DNA of 64,000 nt. Source: Vibrio rhizosphaerae (lineage in GTDB: Bacteria; Pseudomonadota; Gammaproteobacteria; Enterobacterales; Vibrionaceae). A program made the position numbers and the translations under genes. The stretch is from NCBI RefSeq assembly GCF_024347095.1, contig NZ_AP024904.1:248001-312000 (forward strand), given 5' to 3'. Every line of letters starts with the position of its first letter. Position 1 is the first letter of the stretch. Positions 1-9,774 of the stretch are shown here, one piece after another. The notes under the pieces were generated by a model. It was not told the DNA's origin. It saw only the letters and a program-made list of their open reading frames with translations, and searched no databases.

Positions 1-507
1 ATGACATCAGGGCATGGCGGCTGTAGCGGACATGGGCTGGCGCTGGCTGCGGCGCGGCGCGGATTTGAGGTGGAACTGTGGAGCCGTTCTTCAACGGTGC
101 CTTTCATCGACGGGGTGCGGGATCCGAATAAAAAGTCGGTGATTGAATTAGTTCATCAGGACTTTTGTCAGCAACTGACTGCCCATTCAAATGTCACCGT
201 CACAGATTTGCCACCGACACAGGCTGAGTTTGAACACTGGCTGGAGCAGGGGGCGAGTGTGTTACTGATGATCAGCACATATCGATTTACCGGTAACAAA
301 GAGCCACACTGGATTTTACTCAGCGGGATGAGCGAACACTTTTTCTTTATTCACGATCCGCATGTGGATGATCAGGCTGATGTGGTCGCGGCGGCTTATA
401 TTCCGGTCGGTAAGGCGGTGCTGACTCAGATCATTGGCTATGGTAAGCAGAAGCAGACATCGTGTGTGGTGATACGCAAAAAGAAAGCGCTCGAGAGAGC
501 TGATTAA
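1..507 (+). CDS. C39-like peptidase domain protein, 3' part of gene
   Basis: The frame is open from base 1, so the gene almost certainly begins upstream and only the C-terminal ~168 residues are here. The opening run SGHGGCSGHG followed by LALAAARRGFEVEL, and later DGVR with HQDF, resemble the C39-like peptidase domain that is often fused behind a GNAT acetyltransferase domain in gamma-proteobacteria; that fusion partner would lie outside the window. Near residues 95-125 the run HWILLSG, then FFIHDP, fits the papain-like His/Asp part of the fold. No signal peptide can be judged. The substrate is unknown. Family assignment is from remembered motif similarity only. Confidence 0.6.
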   Translation: MTSGHGGCSGHGLALAAARRGFEVELWSRSSTVPFIDGVRDPNKKSVIELVHQDFCQQLTAHSNVTVTDLPPTQAEFEHWLEQGASVLLMISTYRFTGNKEPHWILLSGMSEHFFFIHDPHVDDQADVVAAAYIPVGKAVLTQIIGYGKQKQTSCVVIRKKKALERAD

Positions 508-528
508 ACGATTGAATCGATAGGAACG

Positions 529-557
529 CCTAACACGAGCATCCGTAACGTGTTAGG
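529..557 (+). terminator. Hairpin after the C39-like gene
   Basis: A perfect 9-bp inverted repeat CCTAACACG / CGTGTTAGG with an 11-nt loop starts 21 bases after the stop codon. There is no immediate T-run, so it is a terminator-like hairpin rather than a textbook intrinsic terminator. Confidence 0.4.
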
Positions 558-820
558 TCAGACAATGGGTTTTGTACCGATGTGCCGTGTATAGATGCTG
601 AACAGTAATATACTCAGGCACATTTTTTATAGTCATTGTTTACGCATTGTTGCATTCCGGCTTCCTGAGCCTGACGAACCAGTTCTTCTCTTTCTGTCGT
701 CACGGTTTCTGTTTCCTCGGGTGAGCGAAACGTTTCGATATCAAGTTCTGAAGGAACAAAGACATAATGTTTATTGAACATTTTTCGATCTCTCTATGGT
801 GCTGATTGGGTGTTACAGAT
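558..820. other. Intergenic stretch with no supported gene
   Basis: Between the C39-like gene and the gnd terminator I see only short chance reading frames, including a 60-codon frame at 595-777 without a ribosome-binding site. No RNA gene was recognised. Confidence 0.5.
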
Positions 821-856
821 AAAAAAAGATGCTGCTTGATTTTAAGCAGCATCTTT
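821..856 (-). terminator. Intrinsic terminator of the zwf-pgl-gnd operon
   Basis: A 13-bp perfect stem AAAGATGCTGCTT / AAGCAGCATCTTT with a 6-nt loop is followed, reading on the minus strand, by a run of Ts. It lies 67 bases past the gnd stop codon, as expected for the end of the operon transcript. Confidence 0.85.
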
Positions 857-922
857 ATAAAGGTCAAATTTTAATCACAAATCTATTAGTAAACGAACGA
901 TTTGCTGTCTGACTTGCGATGT

Positions 923-2371
923 TTAGACGTCGTAAGTGGTTGATGCCGTATCACCACCGGTGCCTGTCCAGTTGGTGTGGAAGAATTCACCCCGTGGACG
1001 GTCAACACGCTCATAAGTATGCGCACCGAAGTAGTCACGCTGTGCCTGAAGCAGGTTCGCCGGTAAACGAGCGGTGGTATAACCGTCAAGGAATGTCAGT
1101 GCCGATGTGGTACAAGGCATTGGAATACCGACTTCCAGAGACTTGGCCGCGACTTTACGCCATGCTGCCAGACAGTTATCCAGAATGCCTTTGAAGTAAG
1201 CATCAGCGCCTAAGAACGCGAGTTCTGGGTTGGCATCATAAGCATCACGGATATTACCGAGGAATGCAGAACGGATGATACAACCGCCGCGCCACATCAG
1301 TGCCACGTTACCGTAGTTCAGTTCCCAGCCGTTTTCATCAGATGCTTCGCGCATCAGCATAAAGCCTTGTGCGTAAGAGATGATTTTTGAAGCCAGCAGC
1401 GCCTGACGCAGCGCATCAAGCCATTCTTTCTTATCGCCACTGACTTTCTCGATGGTTTTACCAAATTGAGCTTCAGCCGCAACACGCTGATCTTTGAGCG
1501 CTGACAGACAACGCGCAAAGACGGATTCACTGATCAATGTCAGAGGGATACCAAGATCTAAGGCATTGATACCTGTCCATTTACCGGTCCCTTTCTGGCC
1601 GGCAGTATCAAGAATCTTCTCAACCAGCGGGCTGCCGTCTTCATCTTTATAGCCCAGAATATCGGCGGTGATCTCGATTAAGTAACTATTCAGCTCCGTT
1701 TCATTCCAGTCACTGAACGTTTGTTGCATCTCTTCATGACTCAGGCCCAGACCGTCTTTCATGAATTGGTATGCTTCAGTGATGAGCTGCATGTCACCGT
1801 ATTCGATACCGTTGTGCACCATTTTAACGAAGTGGCCGGCACCGTTGTTACCAACCCAGTCACAGCAAGGTTCACCGGCATCTGTTTTGGCTGAAATTGC
1901 CTGGAAGATCGGTTTGACGGCTGGCCATGCCTGAGGTGAACCACCCGGCATGATGGAAGGGCCAAAACGAGCGCCTTCTTCACCACCGGAAACACCGGTA
2001 CCGATGAAGTGAATACCTTTTTCTTTCAGGTCGGCAACGCGGCGGTTGGTATCCGGATAGTTGGTATTCCCGCCATCGATGATAATGTCACCTTCGTCAA
2101 GCAGTGGCACTAATTGGTCAATGAATGCATCAACAACAGAACCGGCGCGGACCATCAGCATTACTTTGCGTGGTTGCTCTAATTTTTCAACCAACTCTTC
2201 CAAAGAATAAGCACCGATAATGTTGGTACCTTTAGCCGGGCCGGCTAAGAATTCATCGACTTTGGATGTGGTCCGGTTATGTGCAACGACGGTAAAACCG
2301 TGGTCGTTCATATTCAGAATCAGGTTTTGTCCCATGACCGCGAGACCAATAACACCTATATCGCCTTTCAT
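923..2371 (-). CDS. gnd: 6-phosphogluconate dehydrogenase, decarboxylating
   Basis: Oxidises 6-phosphogluconate to ribulose 5-phosphate with release of CO2 and reduction of NADP+, the third step of the oxidative pentose phosphate pathway; cytoplasmic. The 482-residue protein begins MKGDIGVIGLAVMGQNL (Rossmann dinucleotide-binding motif) and carries the catalytic segment HFVKMVHNGIEYG near residue 185. The start was set at 2371 because GAGGAG lies 9 bases upstream. A longer frame reaching 2407 would overlap the end of pgl and add 12 residues not typical of Gnd. Last gene of zwf-pgl-gnd; its stop is followed by a strong terminator. Confidence 0.97.
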   Translation of the reverse strand: MKGDIGVIGLAVMGQNLILNMNDHGFTVVAHNRTTSKVDEFLAGPAKGTNIIGAYSLEELVEKLEQPRKVMLMVRAGSVVDAFIDQLVPLLDEGDIIIDGGNTNYPDTNRRVADLKEKGIHFIGTGVSGGEEGARFGPSIMPGGSPQAWPAVKPIFQAISAKTDAGEPCCDWVGNNGAGHFVKMVHNGIEYGDMQLITEAYQFMKDGLGLSHEEMQQTFSDWNETELNSYLIEITADILGYKDEDGSPLVEKILDTAGQKGTGKWTGINALDLGIPLTLISESVFARCLSALKDQRVAAEAQFGKTIEKVSGDKKEWLDALRQALLASKIISYAQGFMLMREASDENGWELNYGNVALMWRGGCIIRSAFLGNIRDAYDANPELAFLGADAYFKGILDNCLAAWRKVAAKSLEVGIPMPCTTSALTFLDGYTTARLPANLLQAQRDYFGAHTYERVDRPRGEFFHTNWTGTGGDTASTTYDV

Positions 2372-2384
2372 TGAATTTTTCTCC

Positions 2385-3101
2385 TCACGCAATCTTTGCT
2401 GCTGCATCTTTATCTAAATACCACTCAGTCTCTCCCTGAGATGACTGAACTTTAGCCGCAGGATAAGGTAATGCATCTGCAGCAGTGGTGTGAATTTCAT
2501 GAACAATGTCTGCCTTACCGGCGCCCAGAACCAAGTAACTGATACGTTTGGCTGCTTCAAGGACGCGCGCGCTTTTCGACACGCGTAACTGGCCTGACTC
2601 AGGATGAGAGGCCACGATAGCGAGTGCAGGCGCTTGATAATTGGTGGCACCGGGGAACAGTGATGCGGTATGACCGTCAGCACCGACGCCCAACAGAATC
2701 CAGTCAAACACCGGGATGCCATCTTGAGTCGGGATGGTCGCCAGCATCTCTTGTGCGAAACGGTCAGCTTCTGATTTCGGGTCATTTTCCCCTAAAATCC
2801 GGTGAATGTTCTCCGCCGGGATTTGAATCTGGCTGAACAATAACGCATTGGCTTCGCCGTAGTTACTTTCTGCATCATCCGGTGCGACACAGCGCTCATC
2901 ACCCCACCAGAAGTGGAGGTTTTGCCACTGAATTGATGTGGCATAAGGCGCAGAGGCCAGCAGCTTGAATAACATTTTTGGCGTGCTGCCACCCGACAGC
3001 GAGATATGAACCGGACGGCCCTGTTCACTATACGTTTTTAAGTCGTCAGCAAGTGAATGCACGACATCATCGGCAGTTTGAAAAATTTTGTGCTTGATCA
3101 T
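2385..3101 (-). CDS. pgl: 6-phosphogluconolactonase
   Basis: Hydrolyses 6-phosphogluconolactone to 6-phosphogluconate between the Zwf and Gnd steps. The 238-residue protein belongs to the glucosamine-6-phosphate isomerase-like (DevB) lactonase family. It shows the phosphate-binding LSGGSTPK near residue 38, WWGDERCV near residue 70 and [16 protein letters not shown] near residue 135. The start at 3101 shares ATGA with the zwf stop, so translation is probably coupled. A GTG/ATG-extended frame three codons longer is possible but ignores this overlap. Confidence 0.96.
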   Translation of the reverse strand: MIKHKIFQTADDVVHSLADDLKTYSEQGRPVHISLSGGSTPKMLFKLLASAPYATSIQWQNLHFWWGDERCVAPDDAESNYGEANALLFSQIQIPAENIHRILGENDPKSEADRFAQEMLATIPTQDGIPVFDWILLGVGADGHTASLFPGATNYQAPALAIVASHPESGQLRVSKSARVLEAAKRISYLVLGAGKADIVHEIHTTAADALPYPAAKVQSSQGETEWYLDKDAAAKIA

Positions 3102-4600
3102 AATTCGCAATAATCCGTATTGGTTAAGTTTTTACAGGGGAATCGCCATTCTCTGCCATCTCTTTGCAGCAGTTCATCCGATTCTTTAGGGCCCCATGTC
3201 CCACAGGCATATCCATATAAAGAGGTTGGGTCTTGTTTGTAGTCCAGAATTGGCTGAACAAATTTCCAACAAGCTTCAACCGCATCTGTGCGGGCAAATA
3301 GTGTGGCGTCGCCATTTAAGGCATCGAGCAAGAGACGCTCATACGCAGTAAGCATTTTGGTTTCTTCCAGCGAGGTATAGTGGAAGTCCATTGATGCTTC
3401 TTTAGCGCGGAAACCGGCGCCCGGCTCTTTGAGGCCGAAGCACATCAAAATGCCTTCGTCGGGCTGGATTCGGATTACGAGTTTGTTTTCTGGCGCGTTT
3501 TGCGCAAATACCGGGTGCGGGGTGCGTTTGAAATGAATCACGACTTCGGTCACGCGGGTCGGTAGTCTCTTCCCGCTACGGACATAAAACGGCACGCCGT
3601 TCCAGCGCCAGTTGTTGATAAACATTTTCAGCGCGACGTAGGTTTCGGTGCGTGAATCTTCTGCGACGCCGTGTTCATTGCGATAGCCCGGCAGGAATTT
3701 CCCACGGACTTCAGATTCCGTGTATTGTCCGAGGACTAAGTTTTGCTCGAGATCCTGATCGCTGAGTGGCTGTAAACTTTGCAATGCTTTGTTGACTTCA
3801 TTACGGATTGAGTCAGCATTGATTGCGGCTGGTGGCTCCATGGTGACCATCGCCAGCACTTGCAGTAAGTGGTTCTGGAACATGTCCCGCACGGCACCGG
3901 AGTTGTCGTAGTATCCGCCACGCTCTTCTACCCCAAGGAATTCAGCGCCGGTGATTTCGACATAGTCGATGAAGTTGCGGTTCCAGAGCGGTTCAAACAT
4001 CCCGTTTGCAAAGCGGAAAACCAGCAGGTTTTGCACGGTCTCTTTGCCCAGATAATGGTCGATACGGTAGATTTGATGTTCTTTGAAGTGACGGTGAATT
4101 TCGATATCCAGTTCTTGCGCTGACTTGAGATCATAACCGAAGGGTTTTTCGATAATCAGACGTTTCCAGCCTTGCGCTTCATCGTTCAGCCCGTGGGCGG
4201 CCAGACAACCGGGGATCACGCCATACAAGCTTGGCGGAGTCGCCAGATAGAACAAGGTGTTGCGTTGCTCGAATTTGTATTGATCGGCCAGTGTATCCAG
4301 TCGCTCAGACAAAGTTTTGTAGTCTTCGACGTTGGCGGTATCAATGGCTTGATAGTGAAGATGCTGACAAAAGGCTTCCAGCGTTTCTGGCTCGGTCTTT
4401 TCCAGCTCTTGCAGAGTTTTCTTCAATCTTTCCCGGTAGGAATCATCACTATATTCAGTCCGACTTACACCTAAAATTGCAAATGATTTTGGTAACTGAT
4501 TGTTTGCATATAGATGATATAAGGCAGGAATAAGTTTGCGGTAAGTGAGATCGCCGGAAGCACCGAAAATCACGATGCTGCTGTTTTCAGGTATTACCAT
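3098..4600 (-). CDS. zwf: Glucose-6-phosphate 1-dehydrogenase
   Basis: Catalyses NADP-dependent oxidation of glucose 6-phosphate to 6-phosphogluconolactone, the entry step of the oxidative pentose phosphate pathway. The 500-residue protein starts [18 protein letters not shown] (Rossmann nucleotide-binding loop GASGDL) and contains the active-site segment [10 protein letters not shown] near residue 180 with the base-providing histidine. I chose the second of two adjacent ATGs (4600 rather than 4603) because AAGGGAAAG sits better from it and Vibrio Zwf begins this way. First gene of the operon; about 240 bases of leader separate it from the HD-GYP gene upstream. Confidence 0.97.
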   Translation of the reverse strand: MVIPENSSIVIFGASGDLTYRKLIPALYHLYANNQLPKSFAILGVSRTEYSDDSYRERLKKTLQELEKTEPETLEAFCQHLHYQAIDTANVEDYKTLSERLDTLADQYKFEQRNTLFYLATPPSLYGVIPGCLAAHGLNDEAQGWKRLIIEKPFGYDLKSAQELDIEIHRHFKEHQIYRIDHYLGKETVQNLLVFRFANGMFEPLWNRNFIDYVEITGAEFLGVEERGGYYDNSGAVRDMFQNHLLQVLAMVTMEPPAAINADSIRNEVNKALQSLQPLSDQDLEQNLVLGQYTESEVRGKFLPGYRNEHGVAEDSRTETYVALKMFINNWRWNGVPFYVRSGKRLPTRVTEVVIHFKRTPHPVFAQNAPENKLVIRIQPDEGILMCFGLKEPGAGFRAKEASMDFHYTSLEETKMLTAYERLLLDALNGDATLFARTDAVEACWKFVQPILDYKQDPTSLYGYACGTWGPKESDELLQRDGREWRFPCKNLTNTDYCEL

Positions 4601-4758
4601 CATCTTTCCCTTAAAAACGAGGTATTTCGCGTGTGCCAACGGTAACAGCACAATACCAAAATAAAAAATTGGCCCTTTCTATCGCAATAATAGGTGCTCT
4701 CAATATCCATGACACCATTATCCAAGGGCAAAAACTGGCCTCTATTCTCTCTGACAAT

Positions 4759-4772
4759 TTGATTTACATCAA
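4759..4772. promoter_or_regulatory. Candidate FNR-type binding site upstream of zwf
   Basis: TTGATTTACATCAA is an exact match to the FNR consensus TTGAT-N4-ATCAA. It lies about 160 bases before the zwf start, in the only intergenic region that can hold the operon promoter. A second TTGATCAA lies about 20 bases further away from zwf. Regulation by anaerobiosis is an inference; no clear -10 box is positioned for a -41.5 site. Confidence 0.45.
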
Positions 4773-4846
4773 CCAAAAGTGTCGATTTGATCAAGTTATT
4801 TCATGTCAGAGCACTTGGCTGATTGCGCTTGCTGATCGGGACATCA

Positions 4847-7741
4847 TCACTGATGTGTCATCGTCCTCAGGTATTGTTTCACGCGTTTGATGTGGGCATC
4901 TGAGTCAATCTGCGTCATGGATTGTTCTTCCATAAATGTATCGGCATAACGCTGATACAGTTGGTTTTCCAGAAATAATAAATAGAGTCGGGGATCCAAG
5001 TGGCCGTTGACGGCCATGTCCGTCATCCGCTCGATGACATCTGACAACCGGATGACTTGTGGATTGGGGGACCCACTGAAGGTCAGGGATTCGAAGACGT
5101 CAGCCACTGCGATAATTCTGGCTTGAATCGACAGCTCTTCACCGGTTAAGCCTCTGGGGAATCCATGACCATCCATCCGTTCATGATGACACGCTGCAAT
5201 TTTCGGAATATTTTTCAGGTGCTCGGGATAGGGTAAGCGTTCCAGTAGCATCAGGGTCTGCACGGTATGCGAGTTGAGGATGAACTGTTCTTCTTCGGTT
5301 AATGCGCCGTGGCGGACGGATAAATTATGCAGTTCTCCCCGGTTATAGAGCAGTTTTCCCGGCTTGAGCGAGAACCGATCCTGCCATGTTTCTTGTGGTG
5401 TTTCTTGCGAATAGTTGCCGGATTCCCAAGTGACACAGTGACTCGGCTTATCATCAAGTAATTTTTCCATCACGGGCAGAGACCGTGATTGGCCAGCGCG
5501 TTGTTTTTCCACCAGACTGATACCCGCCTGATCATCCAATGTCCGCTTCCAGCTGCGTTGTGCAATTTGATGTAATCGCTCGATTTTTTCATTGGTCATC
5601 GGTTCATCACCGAGATTACATTGCGCAACGAAGTGGAACTCTTCATCCAATGTTTGGTGAGTCGCCTCAAGCGCTGCGAGCAGCGTTGTCTGATCTTTGC
5701 CTTCCGCCAATCCTTTCCAGTAATCGGTTTCAGCCTGAAGTTTGAGCAGCTCAAAACGCATCCGAATTTCATGAATCCGGTTATAAATGGTTTCAAGTTT
5801 GGTGGCTTTGTTGAAGATATATTCTGGGGTGGTGATTTTGCCGCAGTCATGCAGCCACGATGCAACGTGTAACTCTTCCCATTGTGCAGTATCCATTTTG
5901 AAATAAGGATAGTAATGGGTATCGGTGACGGTTGCTTCAGCTAACCATTCCACCAGTTTCGGTACCCGTTGAGAGTGGCCGCGTGTCTGGGGGGATTTGG
6001 TATCCACTGCGGACGCGATCAGCTCAATAAAAGCGTAGAACACCTCTTTTTGCTGTTGCAGCGTGTCGATATTATCTTTTGCGATTTGAGCAAAGCTCAT
6101 CAGCTCGCGCAGGAAGGCGTGTTTGTCTGATTGTGCCTGAGTAATCGGGCGTTCATAACCCAGATTGAGAATCCCGATCAGTTGCTGACGCCGGTTTAAC
6201 AGCGGGAACAGATAAACATCCGTGTTAAACAGCTGATCGCGATACTTTTTGATGGCGTTGTCTTGTTTACTGAGGTGGACTACTTCATCTTTTTGTAATT
6301 GTGATTTGAGCCATGGTGTTTCATTGAGTAAGTCATTGATATCAATCTTAAATGGAATGATGGCATGATTGGTCAGGGTGATAAATGATTCGGTTTCATT
6401 CGAGAATAAATACAGGACAATCGTTTCTGCCCGGGTGATCTGATAGCTCTGCTGGGTCAGCGTCTTTGCCAGTGTATTGAAATCATAATTACTGGCGGTA
6501 TTGTGGAGTAATTTGAGTAAATCATGCAGGGTGTGCTCCATTAACTGCAACGATTGAGATAAGTTGGCCACCTCTTTGATGATCGATTTGGGATAACGCG
6601 TTTTCTTAAATTCAAACCGAGTAATGTTGTCGGAAAGCTGTACGAGATTTTTTAACGGTCGGGCGAGTCTCGATGCAATGATGCCGACTGCTAAAAAACA
6701 GACGATGAGCAGAATAATCACGACTTTTAATTGCTGATCCCGCATTGATAATAAATTAGATAACAGCGCATCGTGCGGGGCCGCTTCTGCTAACATTAAA
6801 GTGACGTATGGGTTTAATGTCACCGGCGTCAACGTTAGAGACCAATCTTTGTCGCCGTCATTGACGGTTTCATAAATGACCTGACTACTCATGCGATGGA
6901 GAATCGGCGTAAATAATGACTTTTCCAGCTTGGTGCGATTCTCTGCCGGCGTATTGTTGACTGAGACACCGGCCTCATGCTGTGCTAACACGTTATACTT
7001 CTGATCGAACAGGATGAGTTTGGTATTCTCAGTGAAGCCGATGGCGTCGATCTGTTTCGATAACGAATCCAGGGTGAAATCGGCACCGACAACTTTTTGT
7101 CCGTCAGGCGATCGGCGGGACAGAGTGACACCGTGGGTTTTCAGAAAATAAAAGAAGTAGGGCTCTGTCAGTCGGATTTTTCCATCATGCTGCGCGGAGA
7201 GAAACCAAGGGCGTTCTCGCGGGTCAAACTGGTTATCAAAGGTCTGGCGATGACTAATCTGCTGGAACTGTTCATCAAGGAAGAAGATGTCATTCTGCCC
7301 GTTGATCTGCGTTTGTTGAGCATACAATGCCGCATTCTTTGGCGCTCCGAAACGTCTTAGCTCCTGCTCATCCAAAAGAGGCCGCATGATGGTGAAATCG
7401 CCATTGTTGTCGGCAAAGTAGAGCGCCACTAAATTGGGATTTTTTTGAAACACCAATGCCATTGATGCCAGCCAACGCTTGTCATCAATCGGTGAATGCT
7501 CCTTTTCGACAAACGTGCTAAAGGCAAGGAAATCGAGTGTGGTGAGGATCGGACCAATACTTTGCTTATATTCGGTCTCGATTTTACGGCTGTTCTCATA
7601 GCTAAGCTGTTTGGCGGTTTCAGCCAGTAATGCTTGTGCATGGTTGTAACTGATCAGGATTAATACGCCACCAACGATTGAAGTTAATATCAGGAATAAA
7701 CTGCCAATATGAAGACTAAGAGAGTAGCGACGTAATTTCAT
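4847..7741 (-). CDS. Membrane-anchored HD-GYP family c-di-GMP phosphodiesterase with sensor region
   Basis: A 964-residue protein. It has an N-terminal membrane segment (about 12-31), a periplasmic Cache-like sensor region to about 340, a second membrane segment (about 342-362), a HAMP-like linker, a GAF-like region (about 430-570) and a C-terminal HD-GYP domain. The metal-site pair is H631-D632 in HDCGK, and the signature HHERMDGHGFP starts at H852, with Phe in place of the usual Tyr. The two motifs are about 220 residues apart, whereas standalone HD-GYP domains have them roughly 55-70 apart, so a large insertion interrupts the domain. Predicted to hydrolyse cyclic di-GMP in response to a periplasmic signal. 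Monocistronic by position. Confidence 0.85.
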   Translation of the reverse strand: MKLRRYSLSLHIGSLFLILTSIVGGVLILISYNHAQALLAETAKQLSYENSRKIETEYKQSIGPILTTLDFLAFSTFVEKEHSPIDDKRWLASMALVFQKNPNLVALYFADNNGDFTIMRPLLDEQELRRFGAPKNAALYAQQTQINGQNDIFFLDEQFQQISHRQTFDNQFDPRERPWFLSAQHDGKIRLTEPYFFYFLKTHGVTLSRRSPDGQKVVGADFTLDSLSKQIDAIGFTENTKLILFDQKYNVLAQHEAGVSVNNTPAENRTKLEKSLFTPILHRMSSQVIYETVNDGDKDWSLTLTPVTLNPYVTLMLAEAAPHDALLSNLLSMRDQQLKVVIILLIVCFLAVGIIASRLARPLKNLVQLSDNITRFEFKKTRYPKSIIKEVANLSQSLQLMEHTLHDLLKLLHNTASNYDFNTLAKTLTQQSYQITRAETIVLYLFSNETESFITLTNHAIIPFKIDINDLLNETPWLKSQLQKDEVVHLSKQDNAIKKYRDQLFNTDVYLFPLLNRRQQLIGILNLGYERPITQAQSDKHAFLRELMSFAQIAKDNIDTLQQQKEVFYAFIELIASAVDTKSPQTRGHSQRVPKLVEWLAEATVTDTHYYPYFKMDTAQWEELHVASWLHDCGKITTPEYIFNKATKLETIYNRIHEIRMRFELLKLQAETDYWKGLAEGKDQTTLLAALEATHQTLDEEFHFVAQCNLGDEPMTNEKIERLHQIAQRSWKRTLDDQAGISLVEKQRAGQSRSLPVMEKLLDDKPSHCVTWESGNYSQETPQETWQDRFSLKPGKLLYNRGELHNLSVRHGALTEEEQFILNSHTVQTLMLLERLPYPEHLKNIPKIAACHHERMDGHGFPRGLTGEELSIQARIIAVADVFESLTFSGSPNPQVIRLSDVIERMTDMAVNGHLDPRLYLLFLENQLYQRYADTFMEEQSMTQIDSDAHIKRVKQYLRTMTHQ

Positions 7742-8045
7742 ATATTTATCCGTAAATCGAGTCTTTATCGAAAATAAGTATCTGTTAACAGGGGCTGTGG
7801 ATCTTTCGTGATGTTTGTTGCAGCAATGTGTTGCGGGTCATTGACTTAGGATGGCTAAGCAGTATGTCCGCGCCGCAATCAATACCCGTTCAGATTGAAT
7901 AAAATTCAGCGACGAAAGGTCAACAGTTCCTAGGATGTAAGTATTGTCGAATGTGGTCAGGTTGCAAAAAAACCGTTGAAATTGGTGATAGCCAGTCACA
8001 AAGTGCATTGATATAGTTTTGCGCGGGAGAGAAAAGGGAGGCTTT
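7742..8045. other. Divergent promoter region between HD-GYP and PHP genes
   Basis: About 300 bases separate the divergent starts. It must carry promoters for both genes, but no strong -35/-10 pair, operator or RNA gene was recognised. Confidence 0.4.
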
Positions 8046-8792
8046 ATGGATATTGTTGTTGATACACATACGCATACTTATGCAAGTGGTCATGCTTATA
8101 GTACCTTGCTGGAAAATGTGCGTACTGCGAAAGCGAATGGGTTAAAAATTTTATGTACCACCGATCATGCTGAACGGATGCCGGGCGCGCCTCATCCGTG
8201 GTTTTTTGCCAATCAGAGAGTCATTCCAAGATTTTTAGATGAGATCGCTATCATGCGCGGCGTGGAAGCCAATATTTTAAATACGCAAGGTGAGATTGAT
8301 ATACAGCCGCCGGTGCTGGCTCAACTGGACTGGGTGATTGGCAGCTTTCATGAGCCGGTGTTTGCGCCGGTTGATAAAAACACACATACCGAAGCATTAC
8401 TGAGTGTGATTGAACGGGGTGAAGTGGACGCTTTAGGCCACTTGGGGAATCCCAGATATGATTTCGACTTTGATGCGGTGATCCAGTGTGCCGCGGCGCA
8501 TCATGTCGCGATAGAGATTAATAACAGTACTTTACTGGGGCATAGCCGGGTGGGCAGTGTGGAACGATGTTACGAGATCGGGCGACTGGCCAAGTTATAT
8601 GGTGCACCGATTACGACGGGAAGTGATGCACATTTCTGCCATGCCGTCGGTGAGTTGAGCCTCGCCCGGGAACTGATTGAAAAACTACAGATCCCCTCAG
8701 AGCAGGTGATTACGCACAGTGCCCGCCAGTTTTTGCAGTTTTTGGCATTGCGTGGGCGTGAGGCGATTGCGGAATTTGATGCAATACAGTAA
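8046..8792 (+). CDS. PHP-domain phosphatase, YcdX family
   Basis: A 248-residue member of the polymerase and histidinol phosphatase (PHP) superfamily, closest in motif pattern to Escherichia coli YcdX, a trinuclear-zinc phosphatase. The metal ligands are visible: [14 protein letters not shown] at residues 5-18, CTTDHA near 39, GVEANI near 75, FHEPVFAP near 104, GHLGNPRY near 131, EINNST near 160 and GSDAHF near 198. The start at 8046 was preferred over 8019 because AGGGAGG precedes it at good spacing and the longer form adds nine non-homologous residues. In vivo substrate unknown; YcdX has been linked to swarming. Confidence 0.88.
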   Translation: MDIVVDTHTHTYASGHAYSTLLENVRTAKANGLKILCTTDHAERMPGAPHPWFFANQRVIPRFLDEIAIMRGVEANILNTQGEIDIQPPVLAQLDWVIGSFHEPVFAPVDKNTHTEALLSVIERGEVDALGHLGNPRYDFDFDAVIQCAAAHHVAIEINNSTLLGHSRVGSVERCYEIGRLAKLYGAPITTGSDAHFCHAVGELSLARELIEKLQIPSEQVITHSARQFLQFLALRGREAIAEFDAIQ

Positions 8793-8967
8793 AAGCAGCG
8801 CAATCGGCCCGATAGGGATGAAATAGAAGCAGTGATGAATCGATTGCAGCGTCGCCATCAGATATGCTTTGCCAACAGGCGTGTTTATCTTAAGATAACG
8901 AGGCAACATCGGTTCGTCAGCAGTATGATTTAATCAAAACAATAAAGATATGTAAGGAAGCAATGCC

Positions 8968-9324
8968 ATGTTAAAAAAGATAGCCGTATTATTATTAGTG
9001 ATGTGTTTTTCTCCGGTCTGGGCTAGTGGTGACGTTCATTCATCGATGCGACAGATGAAAAAAGCTTTCCAAGAAGCCGCTGAGTCTTCCAGTGTTGAAG
9101 AGATGAAAGTCGCCATCGGTAAATTTGATGAGATTGTCAGTCATCTCAATCAAGGGGAATATCAGGGTGACAGAGGCAAAACCATGAAGGAAGGGTTTGA
9201 AGAGCTCTCAGTCGCGATCGATCAAGTTGAATCTGAACTCGACCAAGGTAACTTACAAGGTGCGAAAGAGAAGTTAAAAGCGATTGATTCACTGCGTTCA
9301 GAATATCACCGCAAAGTGAGATAA
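8968..9324 (+). CDS. Cytochrome b562 family periplasmic protein
   Basis: A 118-residue protein with a signal peptide (MLKKIAVLLLVMCFSPVWA, cleavage about residue 19-20) followed by a four-helix-bundle sequence. The family's axial heme ligands appear conserved: a methionine in the first helix (SSMRQM) and a histidine in the final helix (RSEYHRKVR). Overall length matches E. coli CybC. Expected to be a soluble periplasmic b-type cytochrome. Its electron partner is unknown. Preceded by AAGGAAG. Stands alone, followed by a convergent hairpin. Confidence 0.8.
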   Translation: MLKKIAVLLLVMCFSPVWASGDVHSSMRQMKKAFQEAAESSSVEEMKVAIGKFDEIVSHLNQGEYQGDRGKTMKEGFEELSVAIDQVESELDQGNLQGAKEKLKAIDSLRSEYHRKVR

Positions 9325-9358
9325 TCTGCTCAGACCTACATTCTCAAATCATATTCGT

Positions 9359-9400
9359 AAGTTTCGTTGCAACAGCCGTTCTGACTTGGCAACGAAACTT
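9359..9400 (+). terminator. Hairpin between cytochrome b562 and nqrM-like genes
   Basis: A 12-bp perfect inverted repeat AAGTTTCGTTGC / GCAACGAAACTT with an 18-nt loop is followed by an AT-rich tail. It sits between convergent genes and could stop transcription from both sides. Confidence 0.6.
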
Positions 9401-9486
9401 ATATTTTATATTCAATAGGTCATCCCGCAGATTTGATACCGAAGTCGCGCTAGCCGTATCCGTCTGAACAAATCACCAATCACCAA

Positions 9487-9693
9487 TTAACGCTGGTCAT
9501 GATTGGGCTCTTGGATTTGATAGAGCGTCTTTTCCTGATTTTCACAGACGTCCTTACAGTTACAGGCCCGTTCCACCCCGATCGAAGACAGCCCGCCACA
9601 GCTTCCCTGAATACTACGGCGATGAAAGAGTACACCAATCGCCATACCGAGTATTAAGATCATAAATACAACAAATGTCAGTAGGTAAGTCAC
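9487..9693 (-). CDS. nqrM: NqrM-like protein (Na+-NQR maturation family), GTG start
   Basis: NqrM helps deliver iron to the Cys4 site of the sodium-pumping NADH:quinone reductase. The 68-residue product has one N-terminal membrane helix (TYLLTFVVFMILILGMAIG), the family core GSCGGLSSIGVE, then Cys residues in ACNCKDVC, matching the NqrM cysteine pattern. I start at GTG 9693 because AAAGGAGG lies 6-7 bases upstream. An open frame reaches back to 9816, but its extra 41 residues are unlike the family. NqrM normally sits beside apbE in the nqr operon, so this stand-alone copy may be a paralogue. Confidence 0.8.
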   Translation of the reverse strand: MTYLLTFVVFMILILGMAIGVLFHRRSIQGSCGGLSSIGVERACNCKDVCENQEKTLYQIQEPNHDQR

Positions 9694-9774
9694 GGATGCC
9701 TCCTTTGGCGTTTGTCCTAAAGTGAGCGTGGTACGAACAAAGTCTGAGACGAACAATACGCCTTGATTCTTAGT

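Noticed and set aside
595..777. 60-codon frame after the C39-like gene
   Set aside because: No ribosome-binding site and chance-like composition.
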